A DNA stretch of 64,000 bases from Heliocidaris erythrogramma (Eukaryota; Echinodermata; Echinoidea; Camarodonta; Echinometridae): NCBI GenBank assembly GCA_025617745.1, contig CM046858.1, forward strand, positions 46,085,697 to 46,149,696. Reading direction: 5' to 3'. Shown piece by piece: positions 24,147-35,060 of the stretch. Made by a program: the position numbers and the translations under genes. The notes beneath the pieces are model-generated. The model saw nothing but the letters and a program-made list of their open reading frames with translations, did not search any database and had not been told where the DNA came from. Every line of letters starts with the position of its first letter. Position 1 is the first letter of the stretch.

Positions 24147-24790
24147 TTAAAGGACAATTAACCCCACATGATATTCTAGATGCGGTATTGTCTGCTACGT
24201 CTTTCCATGGAGGCTGCCATTTTGTGCATGACACGGATCATTAGGTACCATATGCATTGATAATAGCCTACCTTTACAACAGATACGTCGCTTTGTTCTG
24301 ATTTTATTACGATTGTTATTGGTCATGGGCCTAGATAATTGACGACCCATGAGTTCTAATAGCCATCCTGTAATGCAGATTCCTCGCTTTGTTTTGGTAT
24401 TGTTACGATTGTCTCCGTCCTTGACGTCAATTCTCCGTCTCCACGTACAGAAAGTATATTTTTATGAACAAATTAAGACCTTTTAAAAAATATATAAAAC
24501 TAAACTTACATTTCAGAATATGTGACTATATCTAATATATATTTGTCCTCTAAAAATCAATTACAAGTTAACGATGAAGGAAATATTACTTGGGATGAAA
24601 AATATTTTCGTGTACACATAAAGTAATGGCAGCCCCCTTATTATTGCTAGCAGACAATAACTTGGCTGGAAAATAGTGATTTATATCTATATCCTGTGTT
24701 TTTACATGAAATTGCACGTATCAAATAAGAGGCATATACTACACCATTCAAAATAAGCTAGTTCATACGCTGAGGTTAATTTCCCTTTAA
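24147..24790. mobile_element. MITE family B, copy 1 (TTAAAGG ends)
   Basis: The left end TTAAAGGACAATTAACC and right end complement TTAAAGGGAAATTAACC match at 15 of 17. About 60 bp in from the left is 'ggaggctgccattttgtg', with 'aatggcagccccc' inverted about 165 bp from the right end, each near 'gctagcagacaat'/'gtctgcta'. The same subterminal pair occurs in the element at 62001-62873, which defines the family. A perfect TGACGTCA lies at about 24421. TTAA at the termini suggests a TTAA-targeting superfamily. Confidence 0.65.
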
Positions 24791-25790
24791 AAAAGAGAAT
24801 AAGCTTTGAAATCCTCAACTTGGCAACAGCTTCAAAACCATTGTTATTTCATCAAAACTTGAAAATTTTTCAAGTTTCTGATAATTTCCTAACCAAGTAT
24901 AATGTTTGCACTGACATAATACAAAGAAATATACTATTGTTGCCAATTTGAAGGGGCAGAATGTGGTCAATTCAGCCCTTACATACATGTAATTCCTGTC
25001 CTGAAAGGGTTAAATACTGTGTATAATGTAGGCCTATATGTCCATTTGCTATTAGCCATATGGGTCCATTGGTAACATCCTATCAATTTCGCATTTGACC
25101 TCGACTTGAACCCCCCCCCCCCCCCCAAAAAAAAAAAAAAAAAATACCCTGAAAATAGAAATTCCTCCAGACCAAGTAAAATACTTATTTTCAGATTTAT
25201 TCTTCATAATACAAAATTTCACAATCATGCAGAAGCAAATGCCATACTCGGGTTAATGTCCCATTTGATGCTTCTTAATTCCAACTTGCTATACCCTACA
25301 AATCAAGATAATGAGTCCATTTGTTACAAAAGCTTAGCACAACACTTCATTTTCCTTGCATTACAGATGTACAATCTCAAATGAATTCCTGATACAAATT
25401 CCTTCTCAAATTGGACTTGACTCGTCCCCTGTAATCTCCTGTAAACTATTTTCATTTCTCATCTCTCTCCTTCCCTGAGTCTGTTCATTTAAATGACATT
25501 CGTTCGACTGTATGATGGTAATTGAGGTTGACAAACAATAAAATTATGTTGCTGTTTTTGGAAAGCCCAAGATCTTAGGGGCGGAAAAAAGATTTGTTTT
25601 CAGGAAGAATTGGATTTGCCCTTGACTTCAAGATCTTTTCTGGATGATGACAAAGGATAGATAAACCATCTTTTCATTTTATTAGCATAAATCTTAGTGG
25701 CTCAGTAAAGTCATTCCTCATGAATATTCATGACTGGGGTATTAAATATATCTTGCATTGTTCTTGTTAACACAAAAAACACACATTTGT
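24791..25790. other. unassigned DNA with C/A homopolymers
   Basis: Sixteen C followed by a run of about 18 A lies at 25111-25144, which makes part of the 25106-25384 frame a Pro/Lys artefact. No gene recognised. Confidence 0.5.
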
Positions 25791-25860
25791 CTGTTTGGAG
25801 CCAGAATGGCGTTAACTCCTATCTTTTGTACGGGGTTAACGCCCTTCTGGCTCCAAACAG
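25791..25860. repeat. 26-bp-stem hairpin
   Basis: The arms CTGTTTGGAGCCAGAA..GGCGTTAAC and complement pair at 25 of 26 positions around an 18-base loop. Fragments of the same wording ('agccagaagggtgttaactc') occur near 54148, so it belongs to a dispersed repeat family. Confidence 0.85.
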
Positions 25861-25926
25861 ATATGTATAAAGATGATGAAAGCTGCTCAGTTAGCCCCAT
25901 ATAAAATATATGAATATTATACACAC

Positions 25927-26162
25927 TATATCATCCAGACAATATCTGATCACTCAAATAGTACTCAAAAAGTATTATTACCCCTTAATCAACCAACCCT
26001 TATCAAATATGATGGCACATTTCAGGCATTATAAAGAGAATGATATATATATTTATCAAAGAGTTGCAGGTATCATTATATTATCAAAACTAATTGGGGG
26101 AGGAAATGAAAACATATCAGGAAAAGAAATGATGAGTTCGTATTTTACTTAAAAGTGTGCTG
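25927..26162 (+). repeat. direct duplication block X, copy 1
   Basis: About 236 bp matching 28498-28735 in the same orientation with few differences, from 'tatatcatccagacaatatc' to 'tacttaaaa.tgtgct'. With block Y it gives the order X-Y...Y'-X'. Confidence 0.9.
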
Positions 26163-26336
26163 GTAATTTAGGATTATGTATCAGATCAAAGGCAAACACT
26201 GCAAGCATTTGCAAAGAATTTTTTTTCAAAATCACTAATTGCATTGACGTAAAGTCAATGCTATGTTCTTGTCCCCGTTTTGCATTCTTATTCTTCTTCT
26301 TCTCCTTCTTCTTCTTGTTCCTCTGCAGTTTTTGTG

Positions 26337-27516
26337 AGCTCTGTCTAGGTCCTTTCCCTTTGTCCATTTCATTTCAAATTTCGTATGTATTAAGCCTGAG
26401 TCATATCGAATATTTCATAATCCGGGATTCGACGGCTTTGATTCGAATACCGGTGCATCGATAAATGATGGGCGGTGAAAACAGAGTTGCACACAGTTGC
26501 ACGCAGTGCATGCACCATGCACCGGTGACCGGTCCACTGGCATCGCGGGCATATGTATGGGCTCTCGCTGCTCGACATTAACGATAGCCCGCTAGCCAAT
26601 GGCTAGTAAAAATCACAGCGGACGAGCCAAAATCTTAAGTTTCTAGTCCGTATGGCTAGCCAAAATATCACTCTAGACTCTAGTGCAGTGTCGCACGAAG
26701 CAATGCTCATTGTCGACACACCCGACAATGATTCAAATTCAAAGTATTAATAATCTTACTTTGTCTTTGGAGAGCTGAATGGAACAAGTTTGTTCGATGC
26801 AAAAAAGAAAAAAACAATACGAAATAAACTTTTCGTCGCTCAATATAGACTCGACTTCATTCAGCTTTAGATCATTCAGAAGTAATTGCCAATTTGATGA
26901 GAGTGTGATATTAGTTAGTGCGAATTAAGTAGGAATACTCGTACTCATGCCCGTATTTATCATGTTCAATTATACAATTGTCAAATTGACAATGCAGAGA
27001 GAGTGCAAGAATATTATCGTAAACTTCAGTTCGTAACGACAAAACGATTTTTCCATAGAGAAAGCACAGGTAAAGCGTGACGTCCTCCGCGAGCGAATTA
27101 GCGAAAGTTAGCCAACAGTTAGAAGTCGCCTTCACGTTCTCTGCTAGTATATATGCTGTACGTTACGGAGTTTCTTTTTTATTTGCTATTTTCATGGTGG
27201 CTACGGTAGTAAAAAATCTGGCGGACTACAAATCGATGCACCGGATTTGCCAAAACGAATTCGGGATTCGATGTCTTCGATCGAACACCGGCTAACCAAT
27301 CGATTCGACTCAGGCTTAGTATGTATGTTCCTTGGCATGTCAAGTTGTGCACCTGACTCTTCATTTTCCTCATGCATGACCATCCAGGGGCCATTTTGTC
27401 CGTTTTGGGGCCATTTTCATGCCTTTTGTTCTCCTTGCCTTTCTCCACTATCCTCCATCCTACAGACTTTTAACAAATTGCTATAGATAGTCCAGGAGTT
27501 GCTCTTTATATTCTAA
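26337..27516 (+). repeat. direct duplication block Y, copy 1 (split by a MITE)
   Basis: The flanks 26337-26390 ('ctgtctaggtcctttcc...tttcgtatgtat') and 27327-27516 ('gttccttggcatg...gctctttat') together match 28112-28352. The 928 bp between are a transposon insertion absent from the other copy. Confidence 0.85.
26391..27318. mobile_element. 928-bp hAT-type non-autonomous element
   Basis: Perfect 12-bp terminal inverted repeats TAAGCCTGAGTC...GACTCAGGCTTA are flanked by an 8-bp direct repeat GTATGTAT (26383-26390 and 27319-27326). The duplicate locus at 28112-28352 carries the uninterrupted site 'tttcGTATGCATgttcc'. An 8-bp duplication is the signature of hAT transposition (family knowledge). 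Subterminal regions are also inverted ('aatcccggattcga', 'ccggtgcatcgat'). No transposase frame. Short overlapping frames inside follow the inverted repeats. Confidence 0.85.
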
Positions 27517-28111
27517 TAAAAAATGAATAAGAAAAATTCCATCTTCACGCTGTAAATTTAAGTCCGAAATCGGCCATGTTGCAAAACGCTAAATTTCTTG
27601 AAATTTTCACTCCCGAATATTAAGAATTCCTATAACTTTCTCATATTAATTCATTTTTGTCTCAAATTTTCACTGTGTCTTAGTCTTGTCGTTGCACACA
27701 TTTCTGCCAAATTACATGCATTTGTAATTACGCATTATATAAACAGCGCGCCCTAAAGTTTTCAAACCTGGTAAACCCGTACCCTTTTTTTGATTTAGAT
27801 ACTTCAAGATATACCCTTTTTAGCCAAATACAAAATATATACCTTATCACTGACCGACTTTGAGAAAATTGCATCTGAAAATCGCAATATTTACATAAAT
27901 ACCCCCCCCCCCAAAAAAAAAAAGATCTTTGTTTTTCTTGAAATTTGGCAGGTACATTCTTCGAGGCAAAATGAAGAGACTCTCGAAGCCGATTTTTAAA
28001 ATCTATCAAGCACTTTGTTATAACGCTATTTTATATCCTTCATAGATGCCAGGCTAAACGAGCCAGATTTCCATTATATGGCCCATTTGTTTAGCATGCA
28101 GTGCTTGTGAT
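27517..28111. other. unassigned DNA between duplication blocks
   Basis: No gene recognised. A C/A homopolymer lies at 27902-27923. A 93-codon minus-strand frame (27728-28009) includes translated homopolymer and is not convincing. Confidence 0.4.
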
Positions 28112-28352
28112 CACTGTCTAGGTCCTTCCCCCTTTGTCCATTTTGTTTCAAATTTCGTATGCATGTTCCTTAGCATGCCATGTAATGCACTGAACTCTTC
28201 ATTTTCCGAAATCACTCATGCGTGACGTCCAGGCGCCATTTTGTCCGTTTTTAGGGCCTTTCGTTCGGCTTGCCTATCTCCACTATTCTAGATGCTACAG
28301 ACTTCAAACAAATTGCTATAGGTAGTTTAAGAGATGCTCTTTATTTTACTTG
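28112..28352 (+). repeat. direct duplication block Y', uninterrupted copy
   Basis: Matches the flanks of the hAT-type element and preserves its empty target site near 28160. It has acquired separate small changes ('ccattttgtttc', 'gcgtgacgtccaggcgcc'). Confidence 0.85.
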
Positions 28353-28497
28353 TTCAAAGAAATACAAAATACAGACGTAAAAATGCATGCACATCATTCT
28401 GATACGATTGCAGTTCTAGTTTTATCTATGTTCATCCACATTGTGTAAGTTACCTGAAAAGTGAAGATTACAATATAAAGCCATGAATGTATATCGG

Positions 28498-28735
28498 TAT
28501 ATCATCCAGACAATATCTGATCACTCAAATAGTACTCAAAAGTATTATTACCCCTTAATCAACCAACCCTTATCAAATATGATGGTACATTTCAGGCATT
28601 ATAAAGAGAATGATATATATATTCATCAAAGAGTTGCAGGTATCAATATATTATCAAAGTAATTGGGGGGAGGAAATGAAAACATATATCAGGAAAAAGA
28701 AATTTCGAGTTTGTATTGTACTTAAAACTGTGCTT
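28498..28735 (+). repeat. direct duplication block X', copy 2
   Basis: Second copy of the 25927-26162 block, same orientation, differing by a handful of substitutions and 1-2 base indels. Confidence 0.9.
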
Positions 28736-28825
28736 TTAATCCAAAAGACTGATCACTTTATCCCCTCATAGTCATGAATACAAAATAGTTGAGATATGAT
28801 AACAAAGCTAAAAAAAAAAATTCAC

Positions 28826-29608
28826 ATATAATGACCTCTATGACTTGTCACCTTTGACCTAGATGTGAACAAAAATCTGATCAGTCCGTCTCACTAATAC
28901 TACTTCCAAGTTTGAAGTTAATGGCTCAAATTGTTCGAGAGTGTGAACAAAGCAAAACCTGAAATTTCATGGTAAATGACCTCTGTGACCTTTCACCTTT
29001 CACCTACATACCCCAAAATTTAATTAAATCGTCTTTCTATGGTGGTACATACTAGTTCCAAGTTTGAAGTTCATAGGTCAATTGGTTCTTGAGTTATCAT
29101 GCCAAGGCGGCAAACGCCTGAAATTTCAGAAATTGACTTCTGTGACCTTAGACCTTTGACCTACATATCCCAAAATCGAATCAGATCGTCTTCCTATGGT
29201 GATACATACTAGCACCATGTTTGAAGTTCATACCTCAAGTGGTTCTCGAGTTACCACAAGAACGAGGCTAACAACTGAAATTTCAGAAATTGACCTGTGA
29301 CCTTTGTACCCAAAAATCTAATCAGATCGTCTTCTTATGATGATACATACGCGCCCCAAGTTTGAAGTTCATACCTCATACTAACACCTGAATTTCAGAA
29401 ATTGACCTCTGTGACCTTTGACCTTTGACCACGTACCCCAAAATCTAATCACATCGTCTTCTTATAGTGATACATACTAGCACCAAGTTTGAAGTTCATA
29501 CCTCATGTGGTTCTGGAGTTATTGTGAGAACGAGAAAGCGGGACGGACGGACGGACAACCTGACAACATGATGCCCCCGGCACTACCTTTGGTGGGCAGA
29601 GGCATAAA
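28826..29608 (+). mobile_element. tandem-core element with GACCTTTGACC units and ACGG tail
   Basis: About five diverged units of roughly 130-160 bp each carry 'gtgacctttgacc', 'ccaaaatctaatcagatcgt', 'catacta..accaagtttgaa', 'gttcatacctca' and 'cctgaaatttcagaaattga'. The array ends in 'gggacggacggacggac' followed by 'acctgacaacatgatgccc' and 'ggtgggcagaggcata'. A tandem core next to an ACGG tetranucleotide tract resembles pearl-type elements of marine invertebrates. No open frame. Confidence 0.65.
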
Positions 29609-29786
29609 TGTAATATCAATTTGCTTGAAAGTGTTAATGGAGTTGAATACTAATTCTACATCCTAATATTTTGTTTCTGTCTTTATGGAGTAAGATTATG
29701 ATTTAGAATAATTTCGTCATTTGCATCTTTCTCACTTTTTTACGCCCCACCACGTTTCACTAAGCTACCTATGATGCATGTTAATG

Positions 29787-30001
29787 AAAACCATTCTATT
29801 CGGTTGAATTAAAACCATTCGATTCGGTTGAATTAAAACCATTCGATTCGGTTGAATTAAAACCATTCGATTCGGTTGAATTAAAACCATTCTATTCGGT
29901 TGAATTAAAACCATTCTATTCGGTTGAATTAAAACCATTCTATTCGGTTGAATTAAAACCATTCTATTCGGTTGAATTAAAACCATTCTATTCGGTTGAA
30001 T
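29787..30001. repeat. 24-bp minisatellite, nine copies
   Basis: The unit aaaaccattctattcggttg + aatt varies at one site (tct/tcg). Three adjacent units have 'gattcg', the rest 'tattcg'. The 24-bp period keeps a minus-strand frame open as repeated MVLIQPNR, an artefact of periodicity. Confidence 0.95.
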
Positions 30002-31094
30002 TTAACAGTTTTTGTAATTTGAAACTTTCTTTTACATGTGTTGAACATTATTCAACTTATGACATCAAACTTGTTACAACAGAAATGTGATATAGTGATA
30101 TCTAGAAACAAATTGATATTTCAAGCCTCATCCTGGCAATTAAGGTAACTTGAGAATTCTTAGAATTAGAGATTGGAACAAATGCGAGGGGAAGACTTTA
30201 TTGACATTTACATGAAATCAATTTAGCTTTAATAAAGACAACCTTTCATAAAACACTCAATTGGTCTGAACTACAAAAAACAGCTACTAGTATATTGCAG
30301 CACACTGAATACAGCTTCAGGGAGCTAAGCTTGTGTTGTTTATATTTGATGATTTTTAGAATCTAAGGGGTAATTGAAACAGTACATTAAACTCAATAAG
30401 TTTCTGGCGACAAGGCTATATAAAGTTACAATAAAATTGGGAGTGAAGTAAGTGGAATTATTGTTGTATTGGAAAACAGCCTACAAAAAACCTTTTGCCC
30501 CCTCAGTTTACTTCTTTCAACATGCTACATACCCCCATAGAAAACAAATCAATCACAAAACCCATTTTTTAAATCTTGTAAATCCAAGCAAAAACAAAGC
30601 CCTATATTTACATAGTAACACTGACATTGAAAGAAAAACAAGATTTTTCTATGGTTGGACTTCAAAAAAAAGTCGCCCATATATTACTTTAATCTAAACA
30701 TAAACCACAGTTTTCAAAATTCAATTTTAGCAATTTTCCATATATAAAGGACATATTTAAATGCATGGGATGCGATGCAAAATCCATCCAAAAGATGATG
30801 GACAGCATATATTTCAAGATAAACAAAAAAAAAATTACTAAAAATCTAATTTTTGTGTAATTATGTCTGTTAAAATGCTTCCCTATGCACAGAGGAAAAA
30901 GACAAACCAGAAGAAATTTTATCCTTTAAAGGTAATGTACTACATTTTCATCCTAAAATCTGACTTTCCAAGATTGTTGTGTTATGCTGAAGATTACTAA
31001 ATGTGAGAAGTTATCACCAATCAATTAAGCAAAAAGATTGGTAATTATATGCGTATTTTTAATTATTCTAATAATAATTCTTTTATTCGCGGCC
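30002..31094. other. unassigned AT-rich DNA
   Basis: No gene or element recognised. An 81-codon plus frame at 30452-30697 has no known motif. Confidence 0.45.
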
Positions 31095-31180
31095 TCGAAT
31101 TGAATCAGCGAAATTCAAAATTATTTTCGGCCGTTAGCTAACGGCCGAAAATGATTTTGAATTTCGCTGATTCAATTCGA
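31095..31180. repeat. 86-bp near-perfect palindrome, no spacer
   Basis: Arms 31095-31137 and 31138-31180 are inverted with 42 of 43 pairs matching (single T/G discordance 28 bases from each end). The centre is GGCCGTTAGCTAACGGCC. It could form a cruciform or a 43-bp RNA hairpin. Confidence 0.95.
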
Positions 31181-32564
31181 TACCCTTTTCACACTGCCAT
31201 ACAGACTCCCAACCAACCACATTCAAGAGTAATGTAATTTCTTGTTCCCTCTATAATTGGTCATCCATGTGGCAGGGGTATCAACCTGTGAAAAATTTTC
31301 ATTTTATATTTATTCCCAAAACTGTATGGAAGTCCATGAAATTCAACCACCTAACATTTTGTCAAATCAATAAGATTGTTGAAGAACACTGCATTTAAAC
31401 TCCAGGAAGGAAATAAAAATCTTACTTCGGTAACTGATATTTTGTTAAATAACACATTACCAATTTGAACAAAAAAACTTTTTGAAAAACAGTGAGAAAA
31501 ACAATTGCAAATGACATATCCGGTTACAATACAGACTATTAGATAGTTATATAGTTATAGAAGAGAGAAATGTGTATGCCTCACATTGTCCATTCCAGAT
31601 TACAGTAAGTTCTTAATGAAAATCAGCATGGTTTAATTATTAACATGTTTACATCTACTATAGATCATTCATTCATTACTCACTGACCACTCAGTGTCAT
31701 GTAGAGAGACAGGTGGTCAATGGTTGACCATTAATCACTGGTCAAATGTCTCAGGTTCATGCAACCACTCTCATCTCCTTTGGTTGTTTCACAAGATTTT
31801 CATTGAGAACTAAAAGGTTGTATGGCAACAGAATAAGTACCTCTCTAATTGTATAAAGAAATATTCTCACTTTTAAGACATTTCATCAGGTGAGACACGT
31901 AAATACACAAAGTCAATCATAGACCTTGCTTAACTATTAATGTAATAGTGGAAATTTTTGTACGATTAATTTTTCGCGCTCGGCTGAGTAAAGTGAATTT
32001 CACGTTTTTTTAATTTTTGCGCACATTTCATGCTGTGCGAAATGCACGAAAGTTTTCACAGCGCGAAATATTCCACATTTACAGTGCTTTACGGCGTCCG
32101 GGTTCATCAAGTAATTTGTCACAGTATACCTGCGTGATAACCCGATGAGTGCAGGTTGAAAAGCTTTGTTATCATGTCTCTTTTTCATACCATATTGCAT
32201 ATTGAAATCATAAAATAGAATATTCTAGAAGAGAATGCATCACACTACTGGAAAGTATGGTCACAATAGATTTGTAAATTCATTGTCAAATTCACAGCCC
32301 AAGACCAATATGTGAAGGACACTGCCCTCTACAAAGTTCATTACACTTCTAGCCGACACAAGAAGTCGGCCACGTCCATTAAAACATGCTCGGCATAATA
32401 CAACCAGCAGAATGAAGCTAGAGTTATGACTGTACCCTTAACAAACAGAGCTCTAAATATTGAAACAATTCCTGTCTATTGGGTTACTGGGGCCTCTGTA
32501 ATGTGCTGAAATTGTCAGGCAGTAAGTTAGTCCCATGAGAACACAGCATGACGCCTCAGGATAA
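31181..32564. other. unassigned DNA
   Basis: No recognised gene. The 66-codon minus frame at 32000-32200 is moderately GC-rich but without motif. A short 'gccgac...gtcggc' hairpin lies near 32352. Confidence 0.4.
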
Positions 32565-33294
32565 TCACCAGCAATATGAGATGGAATGAGAGAGAGAGAG
32601 GTGTGAATGACTAGGGAGTGGTCTATCAATAGCAGGACCCGTAGAGGGGTGTGAATCATTAGGGAGTGGTCTTTCAATAACAGAACCCGTAGAGGGGTGT
32701 GAATGACTAGGGAATGGCCTATCAATAGCAGGACCGGTAGAGGGGTGTGAATCATTAGGGAGTGGTCTATCAATAACAGGACCCGTAGAGGGGTGTGAAT
32801 GACTAGGGAGTGGTCTATCAATAGCAGGACCGGTAGAGGGGTGTGAATCATTAGGGAGTGGTCTATCAATAACAGGACCCGTAGAGGGGTGTGAATGACT
32901 AGGGAGTGGTCTATCAATAGCAGGACCGGTAGAGGGGTGTGAATCACTAGGGAGTGGTCTTTCAATAGCAGGACCGGTAGAGGGGTATGAATGACTGGAG
33001 AGCGTTCTATCAATAGCAGGACCAGTAAAGGAGTGTGAATGACTAGAAAGTAGTCTATCAGTAGCAGTACCGGTAGAGGAATGTGAATGACTAGGAAGTT
33101 GTCTATTAATAGGAGGACCGGTAGCGGGGTGTGAATGATTGGGCCGGGAAAGTGGTCTATCAATAGTAGGACCAGGAGAGGGATGTGGATGACTAGGGAG
33201 TGGTTTATCAATAGCAAGCCTGGTAGTCACTGTCAATGGACTATCGTTAGAGTATCTTCTACAGAGTACAATGTTACCCACATCACCATAAAGA
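32565..33294 (-). CDS. candidate acceptor-led exon with 16-residue Ser/Pro/His repeats
   Basis: This is the longest open frame of the window. On the minus strand a good 3' splice site (branch-like 'gtgctaatt', then 'gtttcttccag') ends at 33295 and leads, after one base, into about 240 open codons. First comes a non-repeat stretch (LYGDVGNIVLCRRYSNDSPL, then TVTTRLAIDKPL), then about 13 units like PSHSHPSTGPAIDRPL, ending in SISYCW-stop. Such Ser/Thr/Pro repeats would suit a mucin-like extracellular region. Against it, the 48-bp period keeps a second minus frame open (254 codons, 32453-33217), unit differences do not clearly favour one frame, and no donor or polyadenylation signal is evident. 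Function unknown; may be non-coding. Confidence 0.25.
32599..33221. repeat. 48-bp minisatellite, about 13 copies
   Basis: The unit is 'gtagaggggtgtgaatgact' + 'agggagtggtctatcaatag' + 'caggaccg'. Two unit types alternate over the left half ('gaatcattag...aataacaggaccc' and 'gaatgactag...aatagcaggaccg'), giving a 96-bp higher-order dimer. Units toward 33200 are more diverged. Confidence 0.95.
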
Positions 33295-34860
33295 CTGGAA
33301 GAAACAATTAGCACCTTGAAATGTGCCAGTCCATGAACAAAAATGCGATGAAAAGTAAGGAATGCAACTGTAACAGTGTATAAGTGAAATGTTTGTGCAA
33401 TCTAGCCATGTGAAACTATGTACAAAGCCTTAATAATGGTAGACTACGTAAGAGCTCCCTAGGTTAGTATAAATCACAATGATGGGTTACAAGCAGTAGC
33501 CCCTCTCTTCTTTGGTACAGCAAATTAAAATCACACCTTTATGCTCTCTAATGAGACCATAATTGGCCCCTACTGAGTGCAATGTGAGGAGATATGTTAC
33601 ATGAGATGTAAGGTGTTCTAGACACATAACCCAATGTATTAATGCTACATACCGATCTTCAATGCATTGTAGTATGCATTGGACTAGCAATAATATTACA
33701 TCATTTTCATTTTTAATTGTTTTAAGAGAAATTAACAATGATTAATTTCTTTAAAGAAATTCATTTTTATTGCGATATGATTTTATTTTGGGTAAAGCAT
33801 TTTATTTTGGGTAAAGCAATTAATTTCTGTATAGCATTTATTTTCCACAGAATCCAAAATCAGTTATCTGGGGCTTACCATTCAAAGAGCTTCCATGGTT
33901 TTTACAAATCTTTGCAAATTCTGGATGCTTTGACCCAGACTAAATAGACTTTTAAATGTCTTCCCTATTTTCTATCTCCTAACATCCAGTATATGAGAGA
34001 ATAATTAAATTGACCATGAAATGACCCTGAAATGACCTTGGCTTGAGATAGACAAAGACCATCCACTTACTCAATCTAAGATGAAATAGACAAGATTTGT
34101 GCATTAGCCAGACATAGTCTGGTAGATACATAACATGCTGACTATATGATAAACATAGAGAGATGGAAGACAGATAGAGATGGGAGAAGGTTAGAACTGA
34201 AGTGCATTTGGAATCTAGCATGGAGAAAAAAATTAACTTCACAAAGAAAAAAATGTAGAAAGAGAAATAATACGTTTATTGATAGTCAGACAGTCAGAAA
34301 TATATACTAAAAATGTTTAGCTTCTTGAGAGATTTAGAAGAAATGAAAGGCCCACGTTTATGTAATAAAAAAGAATGAAATAAATTGCAAAATTATAAAA
34401 CATTGCTTTTATGAGCAATTTGTTTTAATCTAATGTCAATGGGTTGAGATGGATAACTTACTCATGGTAAAGAAATATGTCTTATTAGATGTAGGATGAT
34501 AGCTGAACATGTATTAAATTGTAAGGTATTATTGAACATTGGAATCAAAATTTAAAATGGTTGAACCTTCAACTACTCTTTAATATTAGAAATTAATCAT
34601 AAAAGGGTGGATACAATGTGTGTTAAAAGATATGTTTTGTATTTCTATCTTATCTCAATACATTGTGTTCATGTCCACACTGAAAATGAAAAAAAAAAAA
34701 TTCACACAAAGTGGTTTTTTTTAATCAATTATGTGGATTTCCCAAACATTTTGGACAAATATATCTTCATAGCCCCAACAGATATCAGCTTTGTTAGCCA
34801 TACTTCTAAGATTGAATTATACCATCAATAGTAAAAAGAAAAAAAAATTGAGTTATAGTA
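33295..34860. other. unassigned AT-rich DNA
   Basis: No gene recognised. A short exact duplication 'cattttattttgggtaaagc' occurs at about 33779-33818. Confidence 0.45.
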
Positions 34861-34899
34861 ACTATTGAATATTATAAACCAGTCAACTGGACTTACTTA

Positions 34900-35060
34900 G
34901 TTTTAGTTAGTGACATTTCACGTCCACTCCAGGACGCTTCATCAGGCCGACTGATCTTTGGCAGCAATTGGTTGTTGACCCGTGACAGGGTCGCGAAACT
35001 TCAATAATAATATTCAATGTTATACTACCTGGATGATTGACTACCTGGATGATTGACAAC
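34900..35060. repeat. probable interspersed repeat with 16-bp tandem duplication
   Basis: GC-richer stretch: 'agtgacatttcacgtccact', 'ccaggacgcttcatcag', 'gacccgtgacagggtcgcga'. It ends with two exact copies of ctacctggatgattga at 35025 and 35041. The local GC jump and palindromic 'gacccgtgacagggtc' suggest a dispersed element. Its ends are not resolved. Confidence 0.4.

Noticed and set aside
25927-28735. LTR retrotransposon reading of the direct repeats
   Set aside because: No TG...CA ends, primer-binding site, polypurine tract or gag/pol frame between the repeats, and Y copies break the symmetry.
29765-29986. MVLIQPNR repeat ORF
   Set aside because: Direct product of a 24-bp minisatellite.
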